From: Lophius americanus
Taxonomy: Eukaryota > Chordata > Actinopteri > Lophiiformes > Lophiidae
Direction: 5' to 3'
Length of the DNA: 64,000 bases
Assembly: GCA_037951165.1 (NCBI GenBank)
Contig: JBBDHG010000009.1
Coordinates: 15,550,001 to 15,614,000 of the forward strand
The notes under the pieces are model-generated. The model had not been told where the DNA came from and did no database searches. It saw only the letters and a list, made by a program, of their open reading frames with translations. How positions within the stretch are numbered: the stretch's first letter is position 1; the number at the start of each line of letters is the position of its first letter. The translations under genes and the position numbers were made by a program. Shown here piece by piece: positions 45,701-57,490 of the stretch.

Positions 45701-48477
45701 TATTTATTTATTTGCACTGTGACCGGTGGTCATTGGTTGGCACTCACTGGGCTTCTGCACCAGTTAAGCCTCTTTTACTCAGCCTCTTTTAAACAGATAT
45801 GTGTGTTGCTCCGTGAGGAGAAAACACATCCTAATTTTCTCAGTTCGGTTTGAGAAGAGTGCAAATAGATGAGCTGAAATTAAGATTTCCAAGATAGGAA
45901 ATGGATGAAGCCGGTACTTGAGCTGCTGAACTATAGATTAGTCCTAGAGAATGATGTCATCATCGGGATGAAGTTCATAGGACAATCCCTGCCAATTAAG
46001 CAGCTTCTCCAAGTGAGTTATCTTCCTAAAACGAGGTGGTTTACATTCAGATTTTGCAGCGGTGTACAGAGTACAACTGGGTGATGTTTTATTGCATTAA
46101 GAAGAGTGGAAAAGCTCAGGATGTAAGTCTGGACTATGTTATGGGAAGTAGGTATGGCTGCTGTGTTTGGATTTGGTCAGCTTCATTGCTTCCTGAAAAC
46201 TAAGAAGGTGCAGCCTTTATGGCTGCCACTCTGGCTCTACTCAAGCAAACAGGGCAACTTCTGTGTATTTAAACTTTGGTTATAACTACTACGCATGTGC
46301 AGTAAACATGTGGAAGATGGAAACGGAGGATTTTTTTCTGATGACAGTGTGGAGCTGCTTAATTTGCAAGATTGCTGCGGATGACTTCATCTCGTCTGGA
46401 GAATGTTTGTTGTACTGTTCCAAGAGAGTTTTCTCATATTATTTTTGTTTAGTCCAACTCTGTAAAACATAGTTATGTAGAAAGGTTAATTTAGACCTGG
46501 CATGAAGAATAACGACTCTATTCAACTTTTATTTTTAAAGAATATAAAGGTTTCTTTGGTTTTGACATTGAAATTGAATTCCTCCTGTATATTTTAGTTG
46601 GTAAGTCTAATGGCCACCAGATGATGAACAGTATGAAACAGTATAAAGTGACTAATAATACGAATGTGTAACTGAATGCTCAAAGAATTTCAGCCTTTAT
46701 CACTTTTATATTCAGTGCTTTGAACCTTTTTTGCTACTGAGATTTGCCGTCCAGGACCTCCTGGCCACTAGTGATGAAGAGTGAAATAAATACATCAGCC
46801 ACTTACATGCTCCCTGAATATGAAAGCCAGGATGGCAGCGGCCAACTCTGCTAAGAAGATGAGGAGGATGAGCATGAAGAACTGCAACAACAAGAGAGGG
46901 AAAAGGCAAATAGTGAGAGAGAACAGGACAAGAGCATGTTAGTCACTAAAAATCACCTTCTGGAAGTTTCCGCTTCACAAAGCATTAACAATGCAAGAGG
47001 CACAAATAGAACTGCCTTTTTCCTTTCTCGCTCTCCGTTTCAAGCACGACAGTCCAAAAGGTGACCGATTGAACAATCCACACACCTGCAGTCAAATAAA
47101 ATCACTGACAGAACTGGATTTTAAAAACTCACGAAGAGGAGAAGACACTTGTTTTCACGGATGGCTCCGCAGCAGCCCAGGAAGCCCAGGAGGAAGAGCA
47201 TGCCTCCCATGCCCAGGATGATGTAGACACCAGTGAACAGCAGGGGGTTGGCTGCTACAATTTCCCTGAACCCCGTTGGGTCCAGAAGCACCCACACTCC
47301 CACCCCCAGGAGGAAAGACCCCCCCAGCTGATGGAGAAAAATGAAAGATAACAGTTAGGCAAGACAGAAATTGATTGTATTTAATAAAAAATAATGGTAC
47401 TCGAAGGTTAGTTCTGTTCCCCGCGTGATACATGAAACATTTAGCTAGATGTTAATAATGGAAGAAATATTCGTTAAGATAAATGGAATGGAAGTTTTTT
47501 CGCTTTTCCTCCAGGAAATCATGTTGGTAATGCAAATCTCTGGATGGCTGTGGAGAGAGTTGAGGGCGAATAACGCTTTGATATTTCCAGAAGTGCAATG
47601 CCTTAGCGGGGGGAAGGTGGAGGTATCTACCCTCCTGCCACTAACTTCCCAACCTGCCATAGAAAGCACCGCACTGCAGCCTCAATCCGCTCCCATCCTC
47701 TCCTCCACTAAAACCCGATCTGAAACCTCCATGGACTAACTCATGAGATTAAGGAAAGAAGGTATGGAGGTATGGAGCTGGGGGGTGGGTGGGTGGGTGG
47801 GGATGTGAGCCTTCCCTATCTTACCCTCAAAGAGGAAGGTCTGGCCTTCTGCAGATGAATACTACTTCATCACAGAGGCAAACGGCGGAAGGAGATTTTG
47901 AGCTCATGGAGCTTGAAAAATGCTGATGCTTACCCTGAGCGTGAAAAGAAATGGCAGTAAAACAGTAGCTGTTATTGAGCGAAGCTAACAGCCACGCTGA
48001 CTGTTTGCTCTGCCAGTTGCATTATTGCCCTGCTTTGAACAATCACTTCGGAGTGGAGTCTTTATATGGTTTGGTTGTGCTTAACAAAGCAGGAGAAGAG
48101 CTAAAGCCTCTCTCCGTGGCCCTCCCCCCTTTAGGGGCTCACAGTAACAGGATTACCCTTGATTGTCTGATCGAGACTGATAAACTCAGGTGCCACTCAC
48201 AAAGTCTTGCCTGTAGAGAGTGCCTCAGATGTGTGTCAGCACACTAAAATGTAATCAAAAGAGAATTTGATAGAATCAAGATTGCCCCTGTAATGAAATG
48301 CAAATGCGGCGCCATTAGTCAGTCAGGCAGTGGGCCACCCATTTTAAGTCAATTAGATTGACACTAAATTCAGAGATGGCCAGATTAAGAGACTTGGAGA
48401 GAAGAAATACTTACAAAGATGAGAAAATTGAAGACAAACATGAGGTATTTGATGCAGCTGAGACAGTCCCCCTCCAT
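42703..48477 (-). CDS. tspan18: tspan18, tetraspanin-18 (7 coding exons)
   Basis: Exons 48477-48415, 47327-47133, 46881-46807, 44811-44713, 44464-44288, 43681-43598 and 42750-42703 are all phase 0 with GT-AG introns. They join to 246 aa, starting MEGDCLSCIKYLMFVFNF and ending FAMCLFRGIQ; human TSPAN18 is 248 aa and shares both ends. Membrane segments lie at about 12-35, 51-73, 83-108 and 216-241. The large outer loop (about 109-213) has CCG at 147-149, PESCC at 171-175 and further Cys at 192 and 205, the six-Cys tetraspanin pattern, plus a sequon NNT at 129. Juxtamembrane Cys5, Cys8 and Cys73-74 are likely palmitoylation sites. Family knowledge: tetraspanins organise membrane microdomains; TSPAN18 is linked to endothelial calcium entry. 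Other TSPAN8/CD82-type tetraspanins fit less well. Paralogue a or b is unresolved. Confidence 0.96.
43598..43681 (-). CDS. tspan18: tspan18 coding exon 6 (residues 204-231)
   Basis: Twenty-eight codons, GCYSAVVDYFELYIYIAGAL then AIVVLTIE: last loop Cys and most of membrane segment 4. Confidence 0.95.
44288..44464 (-). CDS. tspan18: tspan18 coding exon 5 (residues 145-203)
   Basis: Fifty-nine codons beginning FDCCGVNSPEDF, with PESCC and DQC: the disulfide core of the large loop. Confidence 0.96.
44713..44811 (-). CDS. tspan18: tspan18 coding exon 4 (residues 112-144)
   Basis: Thirty-three codons, LTREYFTKELKRHYQ...WNAIMTT: first part of the large extracellular loop with the NNT sequon. Confidence 0.95.
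44812..46806 (-). other. tspan18: tspan18 intron 3 (2.0 kb)
   Basis: Contains a near-uninterrupted G run at 44886-44921 (C run on the gene strand) about 75 nt from the acceptor. No coding or mobile element recognised otherwise. Confidence 0.9.
44886..44921. repeat. mononucleotide G tract (one A interruption)
   Basis: About 35 G with a single A; its length is prone to sequencing and assembly error. Confidence 0.9.
46807..46881 (-). CDS. tspan18: tspan18 coding exon 3 (residues 87-111)
   Basis: Twenty-five codons, FFMLILLIFLAELAAAILAF then IFREH: membrane segment 3 with the tetraspanin Glu. Confidence 0.95.
47133..47327 (-). CDS. tspan18: tspan18 coding exon 2 (residues 22-86)
   Basis: Encodes the rest of membrane segment 1, the small loop with DPTGFREIVAANPLL, and segment 2 with GCCGAIRENKCLLLF. 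Exactly 65 codons between consensus splice sites. Confidence 0.96.
47328..48414 (-). other. tspan18: tspan18 intron 1 of the coding region (1.1 kb)
   Basis: Contains a G-quadruplex-type GGGT repeat at 47780-47803 and an ATGCAAAT octamer at 48298-48305 within non-repetitive DNA. No coding content. Confidence 0.9.
47780..47803 (+). other. G-quadruplex motif, GGGT units with one-base loops
   Basis: Four or more G3 runs separated by single T, the most stable canonical arrangement. On the tspan18 strand it is the complementary C-rich (i-motif type) sequence. Confidence 0.7.
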
Positions 48478-48510
48478 GGTCGTCCCCCGCGCTGAAGCCT
48501 CTCCCTGCCC
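48415..48510 (-). CDS. tspan18: tspan18 start exon (residues 1-21 and 33 nt of 5' UTR)
   Basis: Start codon at 48477-48475. A 3' splice acceptor (CTCCTAG on the gene strand) just upstream of 48510 shows that at least one noncoding 5' exon lies further up. GACCATGG gives a good start context. Donor GTAAGT begins at 48414. Confidence 0.93.
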
Positions 48511-51500
48511 CTAGGAGGAAACAACACAAAACACAGCATCAGTTGCAGAAGCCGGCCAAACGCTCGCTGTATTCCCATGCTCCTGCACTTTGGATAGGCA
48601 TTCAGAAGAACCTGCCGAGAAAATAATACCCTTCTCCCACTGTAAATGAGTTCTGCCAGTCAAACATACAATGCACACATGCACACCTGTCAGTTCAATT
48701 GGAGGCATTTCAGCTGAAAATCCTTGTATTAACCCCTCAGGTGTGCCGATTCACAGCTAATCCAAACAGCTGTGGGCTCCACAGTGTCAAAGCAGCAACA
48801 CAACCCACCGCTCTATAACAATTTACGTTATTCTGAATTATGTTCACATAATCTAATGGCCTGATTCTCTATCAGCAGGTACTTTCTTTGAGTCGGATGG
48901 GTTCTCTGGATTCAGAGTGAGTCCAAGGAATGTCAATCTCAGAGCTTTCTAAGAATATGAGTTCCAGCCTGGCCTCCTTGTGCATTAACCCACAGCACAC
49001 GGCCTTCAACGGAGAGCTTCTCTGTCTTCTTAATGTAATGAGTGGCAGGGGGCCTGTGGTCCCAATGGCCAATCCTCCATTTGACATAAATACACTTTCC
49101 CTGATGAGGGCCTGTCCTGCAGGCACTCCTAGTTAATGAAGAACGCCTGTCCTGCAGCAGGAGACAACACTGCTATCTCAGTGTCTGTGATCCTGTATAC
49201 CTATATATGTCTGACGCACCACATAACCTTCAGTCAGGTATTTGTTTAGCCCACCAAGAGGAACCCCTCAGGAGTAGTGGGGGGAATCGGCTTCATATAT
49301 TCTGCATAAACTGAAATGGGAGCAAGCTGTGGAGCGGCAATAATTGCATTCTCAGCCAAAACAGAAAATTAATTATTTGGTAGAACTGAACTGTCAATCT
49401 TTGCTTTGTAGCTGTGATTATTAATTTGCTCTCCCTTAGTGATAGCCATGATGGATTCTGGGTAAGAAGCTGATTAGAAAGTGATTTCTCTGAGGAATAG
49501 TAAAAAGGATTACACAAATAAGCAGCCTCACAATGCCACTTCTAATTGAAAACAAGGAGTTAAAATACCCTCTTCCTTTCCCTAGCAGTGTTTCTGACGC
49601 CTGATGTGCTGTCAGATGAGTCTGATGGGTTACGATGAACGCCAGCTTTGATTCTTGAGGACTCGGCTATCACTCCATGTGATTCGCCTTGACCCTTTCC
49701 TCCATTTATTGAGGAAAATCACATGGTCTGGGGGCATAAACAATAATCTCACTTAGCATTGTGTTAAACAAGAGCTTCTCAAACAGTCGATGCAGTGTTT
49801 TAAATGGAAGAGCGTCACCCCCACAGATAAGAAACCATATCTTCTTCCAGTCCCTTTTTACCTTTATTGTTTTGTGCTCTGTTTTTTTTTCCTTCCGTTT
49901 GCTTTATTCCATTTTGCTGTAAGCTCAAGTATTTTAGTCTTATTGTAAGCCTGTAACAACCCAAGGACACAATACCGAAGATGTGAACTCAGTCTTTGTC
50001 CGCTGTGAGAGCCAGAGTCCACACACATGAGTACAATTCCTGCCCTCTCTGGCCTGAAGGCTTATTATTTTTCCTCCCCTTTCCTCCTCAGACACTGGGA
50101 AATTGATTTAGAACTACGGTTAAACACCTCCTCTAAATCATAATTATATGCTTAAGTATTGATCACCCTCCTTAGTGCTACTCTGAGAGCAACCCACGGC
50201 CTCATGGCTTGAGATGGGTTTTCATTAACCTCTCCCTCTCCTAAGCCAAAAGGACTAATGAGGGCACAGGAGGAGTGGAGATTTGAATACATTACAGTCT
50301 CACAGAAAAAGAAGCGAAAAGCAGAGTCTTTTCCCTCCCTCCTGTACTCCAATGTTAGTCCACGGCCCCTATGGAAAGCGCACACTGTATTTATTGGAGC
50401 TGGGGATGAGGAGGAAGGGCAAGGATGGGGGAGGAAGGGGTCGGCTGGAGAACCTCTCAGGGCGCAGCTCGCATCTCATTCTCCAAACTAAACGTCTGAT
50501 TTCTCTTGCAGCTCCACCCTGGTGCTCCTCGTTCCCATCTCTGGGTCAAACCGACTGTCAGTTCTGGAGCCAATTTTCTGTCCTACATTAAAATGCATTA
50601 GATGTTTAGGAATGAAGTGGACTATACGAGCTGATCCGCGCACCTCGTGACAAGCCTATGGTGCAAACCAGCATGGTATAAATCAAACTGCCACAGACAC
50701 CCCATAGAAAGTGCAGAGTAAACAAACTGGTCTTTCCCATGACTCCCATGGGATCACCGGTCCTCATCGATCATCGGCTGGTCTGAACCTTCTGCAGAGG
50801 GCATTACGTAGACAAGGAGACGTGGTTTGGACCCAGGAGCTGCAACTTTGCCACAACACCAGAATTACTGCAGGATTAAAGGAAGTGCTGCCTCAGGTGT
50901 AAGACACTTCTACACTTGCACTAGCAGAAACCAAAAACAGCCATTAGAAAGACACGCGTCACACAGCAGTAAGGGTCTGTGCTCCGCTGGAGAAGCAGAA
51001 ATGGTTTTCATTGGCTGGAAATACTGAACATTTGTCCTCAATCTGACAATCTCAGTGACAGTCTTTGCCTTAAGGAATCCAGGAAATGGCAATTCTACGT
51101 CAAGAGCGTTCCCCATTACTGACATCATGAAATGTCACATCGCACCAACATCCCATTTTCACTCTTGGCATGAACTGATCCACGGCCAGTTTGGGCCACG
51201 GAGCTCAGCATGGTTGCATTTGATGGTGGATTAATGAAAACCGATCCTGAATCAATTTCACAGTACCAACTGAAGCCAGAGCTCCGTAATGAGGGCAAAC
51301 CCATCTGACCTAAATTCTTCTCCGTATGAGGAATTTTTAAAACACGGCCAAGGGCCTTTTTCCATGCCTTCCTCAGAAAAGGGGAGCGTTGATGGGTTGG
51401 CATCAACAAAGTCATCCATGATGGTCATGTCATTTCATTGTAATTAAAAGATAAGGAAGACATTGTCCCGCACTGAGAGCGCTCCTTGTATAAATAGTGC

Positions 51501-52917
51501 ACTCTTGGGTGGTTCTCCTTGAAGTTGACACGATTAATGAAGTGAGTCCATATTCCCTTGCTCCGCGGCACCACCCCGGACAAATATATCAGCATGGAGA
51601 GGACACTGTGTCTGTTCATCGCCAAAATGTCGCCACACTCACCCCTGCAGCAGCCAGCCAGCTCCCTTCATCTGGAACATGAGCCTGCATAGCAAATAAC
51701 TATTAATACTGAAACCCAGTGGAGGGCATTAGAGAAGAAGCTTGACCCCTTTAAACATCATTCACCTTCTAAATGATCCCCTGTAGTCGAATCCCGGGGG
51801 ACGGTTCTGTCCTCTCGCTCACTGATGCATCTGAGGCAGGTGTGTAATTCTATAGCTCTCTCCGGACTGTGCTAATACCCACTGATAATGACACTGAGAG
51901 CATCATTCCACGTCCCCCTTCGTCTCAATTAAAAACCCATTTTCATATTTCTCCATGACTTTGTAGCCGCAGCAAGCAAACACCCCAAAATCCACAAACA
52001 GGAAAGATCCTCCGGCAGTGAGCGGCGCACTCCGGAGGCATAGCATGTCCCTTAATGAACCTCCAATTAGGAGAGAATGAGCCCTGGGCTCTGCTGTCAC
52101 ACTGTAGAGCTTTGAAGTGCACTGAATGCTAAGCAGCTAAAACACTGTATGCGGCCTTTAGAGGGCATGCAGCTCGGAGACAACAGGGAGCAACCGCAGA
52201 GAGAAAATGTACTAAAGTAGCTCAAAGGCAACCGAGCACACAGGCTGCGTGGGTGTAGCTCACACAGAGAGCACGGCGTGGAAAAGTTGGTTGGGAAGGA
52301 AGTTAAAGAAACTGCAAAGGTCGTAATGCCTAATGTTAGACGCTGGGGGAAACATAGAAATATTACACCCTCGGGCTGGTTTATGTATTCTGCACATTAT
52401 GGGTTTCGCTGGTGTACAGTGAAAAACCCAGATTCATCAGAGCTTGTAGTCTCTGATGAAATTACTCTGTATTTCAAAAGTCATTAATCCTTCCCATACA
52501 TGCCGCAACTCTAGAGTGGTTCTCATGTGAGCCTACGAGTGACACTCTCCTGACCCATTCAGCCTGGAATGACTGTGTGAATCCCCGGGGGCAGAAGTCC
52601 TCTGACCAGGCAGCTGACACACTCCTGAACAACAGACTCGTTAACTGGAGGAGACTCCCAGAGTGAACAAATGTGTAGTCAGAAACAGAGCGGCCATGTG
52701 TCGTCAACAGCACTGCCGGCTGCATTCTTGACATCCCAAATGGGCAACTGTCCAGCTGTACTCACAGCTCCTCTCACTCCTACAGTAAAATCGATTCTGC
52801 AGCCCCTTAGATAAGAGGGTCTTGGAAGAAGGAGGAAGGGAAGGGAAGCTTCTGGGTCAACCGGAGCAGGAGAAACGAGACGATTTTAGATTTGTGTGAG
52901 TTGTATTTGTGTGTTAG

Positions 52918-52968
52918 TGTGTTTGTGTGTTTGTGTGTTTGTGTGTTTGTGTGTTTGTGTGTTTGTGT
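52918..52968. repeat. (GTGTGTTT)n tandem repeat, period 8
   Basis: Six uninterrupted 8-bp units. Confidence 0.95.
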
Positions 52969-55900
52969 CTGATCTTTGCCCTCTCAAAGCAGAGATTCTC
53001 ACATAATTGTGTCAGCACCTCTATCTGGTAGGGTAAAGAGACAAACTGGATGCACAGGGCCGGATCGATATTAAGCACGGGCACATGGTCGGTGATGCAT
53101 GGATCCTCTGGAGTTCCGGGTCTGAGTCCGCGGGCTGTCAGGCCGTGAGGCCATGTGGTAGCAGCACACAATGAACACATAAACACTTCTGCAGCGCCGC
53201 CTGTTCAGATTCAACCAAGGATTTTCCCACGGTCTCTTTGGACGATGACACACAGCCACTGGGGCTTTCCACAAAAATGAGTTACATCTCAATTCAAAAC
53301 TAAAGGCCAAATAATTACTCTCACAAAAACAAGCTGACTTATTATCCTGATATCCTACTTCTTCCTTGTCTAGTTTGTTCTTTGATGGGGTTTTCTGCAA
53401 GATCCCGTGTTCGACCCTCAGGCAAGAGAAATAGAATGTTGGCGATGTTCTCTCTGGACCTTATTTTACACATCGCTCAACCGAAGGTTAGCTGTCTAAT
53501 CTCCTTACGCTGAGATCTTATGTCACAGATGGCCTTGGCAGAAATAGACAATAGGAGATTTAAGCGAAGATAGCCTCAGGGGGCTGACAACAAAAGGACA
53601 CTTTTGAATGTCAACATGCGCAGATGCACAAAATACACATGCAAAACAATGCTTGAATACGACCAAACACTGACAGAGAGAAGGGGAAAGTGCATCAATG
53701 TGGAAGAGGAGATCACAGTTGTGACTTTCTTGTTGTTCAAATATAAATAGGGGCTGTTTTTAGAACATGATTGAATCATTCCAGCCTTACAATGAGGATA
53801 CTGGTCTCCACAGCAACCCGGATACAGGGTGAGAGTGGTCTTTGTCTGCAGAGCTGTGTTTCGCATTTCCACTTAGCTCTAGTTCCTGTTAGAAAACAAA
53901 GGGGAGCAGGGCTTGGCACTTTACGACAGGGGGACAGCTTGGCCAGCCATTTGTCTAATGAGTGATCAGTCACACCCTGTTGCAAGGCCATATGTTAGCT
54001 GAGTCTCACTGGAGGCCTAAACCCTGTATCAATTCATGTTGACTCTATGGAACATAGACACACATCTGAGCTTTTGCAAGTTCAGAGTTCAACTTGACAA
54101 AATGAAAAAAGCAAAAAAAACTGTATGACCTAATTGGGGGCAAAAGTTGAGCCTGTAACTGTAATCCAAAGATTAAAACAAAGCCTTGAGGATAAAACGT
54201 ATGAATGTGGGTTTGGGTGGGAGCTTCAGATCAAAGAGGTAGAAAGATTTATTGGATGCCCCTCTGCAAACAACAACTTCACAGAAATAAATCAAAAGAA
54301 TGTTAATGTCTTTGCTTACCAGCCTCAGCACAGAAGTAAAACGCTGCTTTTATCCTGCCTTTTGTTTGGACAGAAGCGTGCAGTACACTATCTGGCTCTG
54401 ATCTGAGCCTTCAGTGGAGATCCTAATTTACTTCATCACATCATTTAAATGACTATTTTGCATCTTATTTGCATTCGCACAAAATTTCAGCATGAAGTCC
54501 ATTTATTAGCTGCTCTGTAACTTTAAATCATGCCACACAATCCCGCTCTACAGACCGAGTTTGTCCTGCTGCAGGTGTGGATAATAAAGAAGTATTTTCT
54601 CTTTCTGGTGAATTTCCCATTTTGGTATCAATACAGTATGTCTAAGTCTAAGTCTAAGTTTATGGTGGGTAATCATTTTGAAATTACTTTTCTCATCCAA
54701 CAACTGCCCGTTCTGACTTCGTCAGTGGGGCTAGCAAGAAATCTTCTCCTTTAGCTGTCTGACAGAATTAATCAATATTCAATTAGGAAATTTATCATTA
54801 AAAATGCAGATCGTTACCGGCTCCCCATGTCACAACATCAACATTGTCTCAGCATATAACTGGTACCAACAGCATATCACTTTCTTATACAACTTTAATT
54901 TGCAGGCGTGGCTTTACAAGAGTATGAATCAGGTCTTTCAAAATAAAGGCTCCAGACTCAGATAAATATAATAATGTCCTTTATCATCCAGTGGCAGCTT
55001 AGCAAGAACAACAATCGAGGCAACAGCAACACAAAGACAGTTCGATGACAGCTACATCATGTATCCGAAAAACGAAGCAGTCCATAGCTTAATAATGTGA
55101 TATGATTTGGAACTGCATTTGAACACGGCGCTCCAGATTGATGTTTTTCACAACCCACAGCTTGCGTTTTCATGTACACCAGCATACATGAACAATCATT
55201 TATGCTTAACATGATCATTTTTGTTGCAATACATTTTTTTTTAACAAATTAAATAAATACATTTTAAACAAATAGGGACCATATTAATATTTTTGATATT
55301 TGAAAATAACTTAAACCTATATCCCAGAATGATCAACAGGTAATCTTAATAACTTTTATAAAATACAGTTAAAGTCAAGCTGTTACTCAGTTAGACGTGG
55401 GCAGTTTTTACGGTAGGAGGTCTAATTCGGTTAAATCTAGTGCTCATAAATTTAAAGGTACTGCACTCCCCGGAGAGGGACAGGAAGATGCTGAGTATGG
55501 ACATGATAAAAAAAACTTCTTGAGCTCAGTTTGATCCTCATTACATGAGCGTCTATGAACGATCCTCCAGACTGCAGCAACAGTTCATGGCAGCTCCATG
55601 TTAAGCACTTGCTTCTTAAAAGCTAGATTGCATTTGATAAAGACAATCGGGTCATGGGTCAACTCTCAAAGCCTGTGAGCGCAATTTCACCCCTTCACTC
55701 CCTTCTCTAGCCTGCCAAGGCAAAACACTACTGGAGGAAGTCCTACATATTTAAGGACTGAGCACTGGACAGACAGTTGGCATGGTTAGCTCTACTGATG
55801 TCTGACAGTTGCAATCAGAGCCGCAACATTTTTCCTGATAAAAAAAATAAAAAGTGGCTACTGCCACTAGGGAATACTGTGTCCATGAGAGGGTGTCCTT

Positions 55901-56229
55901 GGTCAGAACCAGTGTTTACGTAGGTGATTTGTGTTGACGTATCATCCACATGAATTGCAGGACCCAAGGTTTTCAGTAGAGCATTGTCCAAAGCATCACA
56001 ATGCCTCCAAGGCTTGGTTTCTTTTCACTTTGCACTTCCCCAGCTTAGAGATCCTGAAACATTCAGTCGCCCACATTAGGAAAAAGAAAAAATGAATGAT
56101 CAGATCTGGTCCCTATGGACCACCGAGCTCCATTCCATTGCTCGGTGGTCCTGCTCTGATACTGATGGACCCGTAGGGACATACAGCAGTGTACAGGGGT
56201 CAGAATGGGTACCCTAACCGGGTTCAGAC

Positions 56230-56665
56230 TGAAGGTACACAGCCCAATACACAAGCTGTGATACACTTCTAATAAAACCAGCTTGAACTTGTACGGTAAT
56301 TTGTTCAGCAGGTTTTCTGTGGGATCAGGCAACACATGCGCATCAATGAACCTTGTGCAACAATGACCCTGTCCCCGGTTGGCCCTCTGTCTTTCTTTAT
56401 ACTTCTTGTGTAGGCCATAACCACTACATGCAACCCAGGAAAACTCTACGAGACAAGCGATTTTGGAGTAGCGCTCTGTTGTTTAGCCATCAGAATCTGT
56501 ACAAGTTGTTCAGATCCTTACGGATGCCCGTTATCCCTGCTTCCAACTTGAAGTACAAAATGTTCACTTAATGCCTAAAATGTTCCACTAACTAACAGGT
56601 TCCCCGGTAATGAGACAATCAATGGTATTTCCCTGTCAGTGGTTATAATGTTACGGTGATTGTGT
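56230..56665 (+). repeat. dispersed repeat ending GTCAGTGGTTATAATGTTA, copy 2
   Basis: Contains CTTCTAATAAAACCAGC, CAGCAGGTTTTCTGTGGGATC, GCATCAATGAACCTTG, CAATGACCCTGTCCCCGGTT, TTCAGATCCTTACG and CCTGTCAGTGGTTATAATG in the order I know from a very common teleost element, probably a DNA transposon relic. Longer than the copy at 31796-32101. Confidence 0.65.
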
Positions 56666-56940
56666 CTGATGATTGGCGTATGTTAAAAACATTTGTTAAA
56701 AGGTAACTGTCTACATAATCAATGGGTGTTTGCTGAAACCCTTGTATAAATTATTTTTTATCTTATGTTCTAAATTTCTGATTCATTCCGGCCCAATGCC
56801 AGCTGGATTTGGGGCAGCCTGGTACTGTGAATGTAGCCAAAGAACTTTGAATACGTGAGAAACATAACTGTCCTACCAAGCCAATCAGAGACTGAGTAGG
56901 GAGGGTCATGAGCTCGTCATAGTAGGATTACTCAAACTAT

Positions 56941-57490
56941 ATTGTAGTACCTGACAGCAAAGGTATATCCCCATAAAGCCCCCTATCCTCTGCTTAGTAC
57001 CAGCGTGTCCCCTGATCAAAGTCCTCAAATTCAAATATATATGAGTAAAATATGAATGATCATAGTAAAAAATTATATATTTAAAACATAGATCTCCTCG
57101 AGTCAATTCATATTCACCAAATTTGGTCTAAATCGGAGCAGCTGTTAAGAAGTTATTTCAGAAAACTTGTTCATAAAATTTTTGCCCCTAGCGGGTAAAA
57201 TATTAACTATTAGAGTAAAATCTGATATATAGACTACAGACCTCATTGAGTCGATGCATATGCACCAAATGTGGACAAAATTGGACAGATGGCCCAAAGA
57301 AGTTCTGATATAAAGCTGCCCCTAGTATCGTAAATATTAAACCAAAATTCCCTAAATCAATCCAGTTCTTTCTCACACCAAGGTCTGTATGGTTATCGAA
57401 TTTGAAAATGATCCATGAACTGGTTTTTGAGTTATCCCATAGGGCAAGTGATGATTCCACAATATCCCTGACTTAAGCGGGATTTAAAAT
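56941..57490 (+). repeat. family-R interspersed repeat, copy 4 (near full length)
   Basis: Has two internal homologous modules (about 57030-57195 and 57196-57345), each with GTAAAATAT, a GAGTC-ATTCATAT/GCATAT-CACCAAAT block and ending in a CCCCTAG junction, followed by a unique 3' part with AATCCAGTTCTTTCTC and ATGATCCATGAA. Confidence 0.8.
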
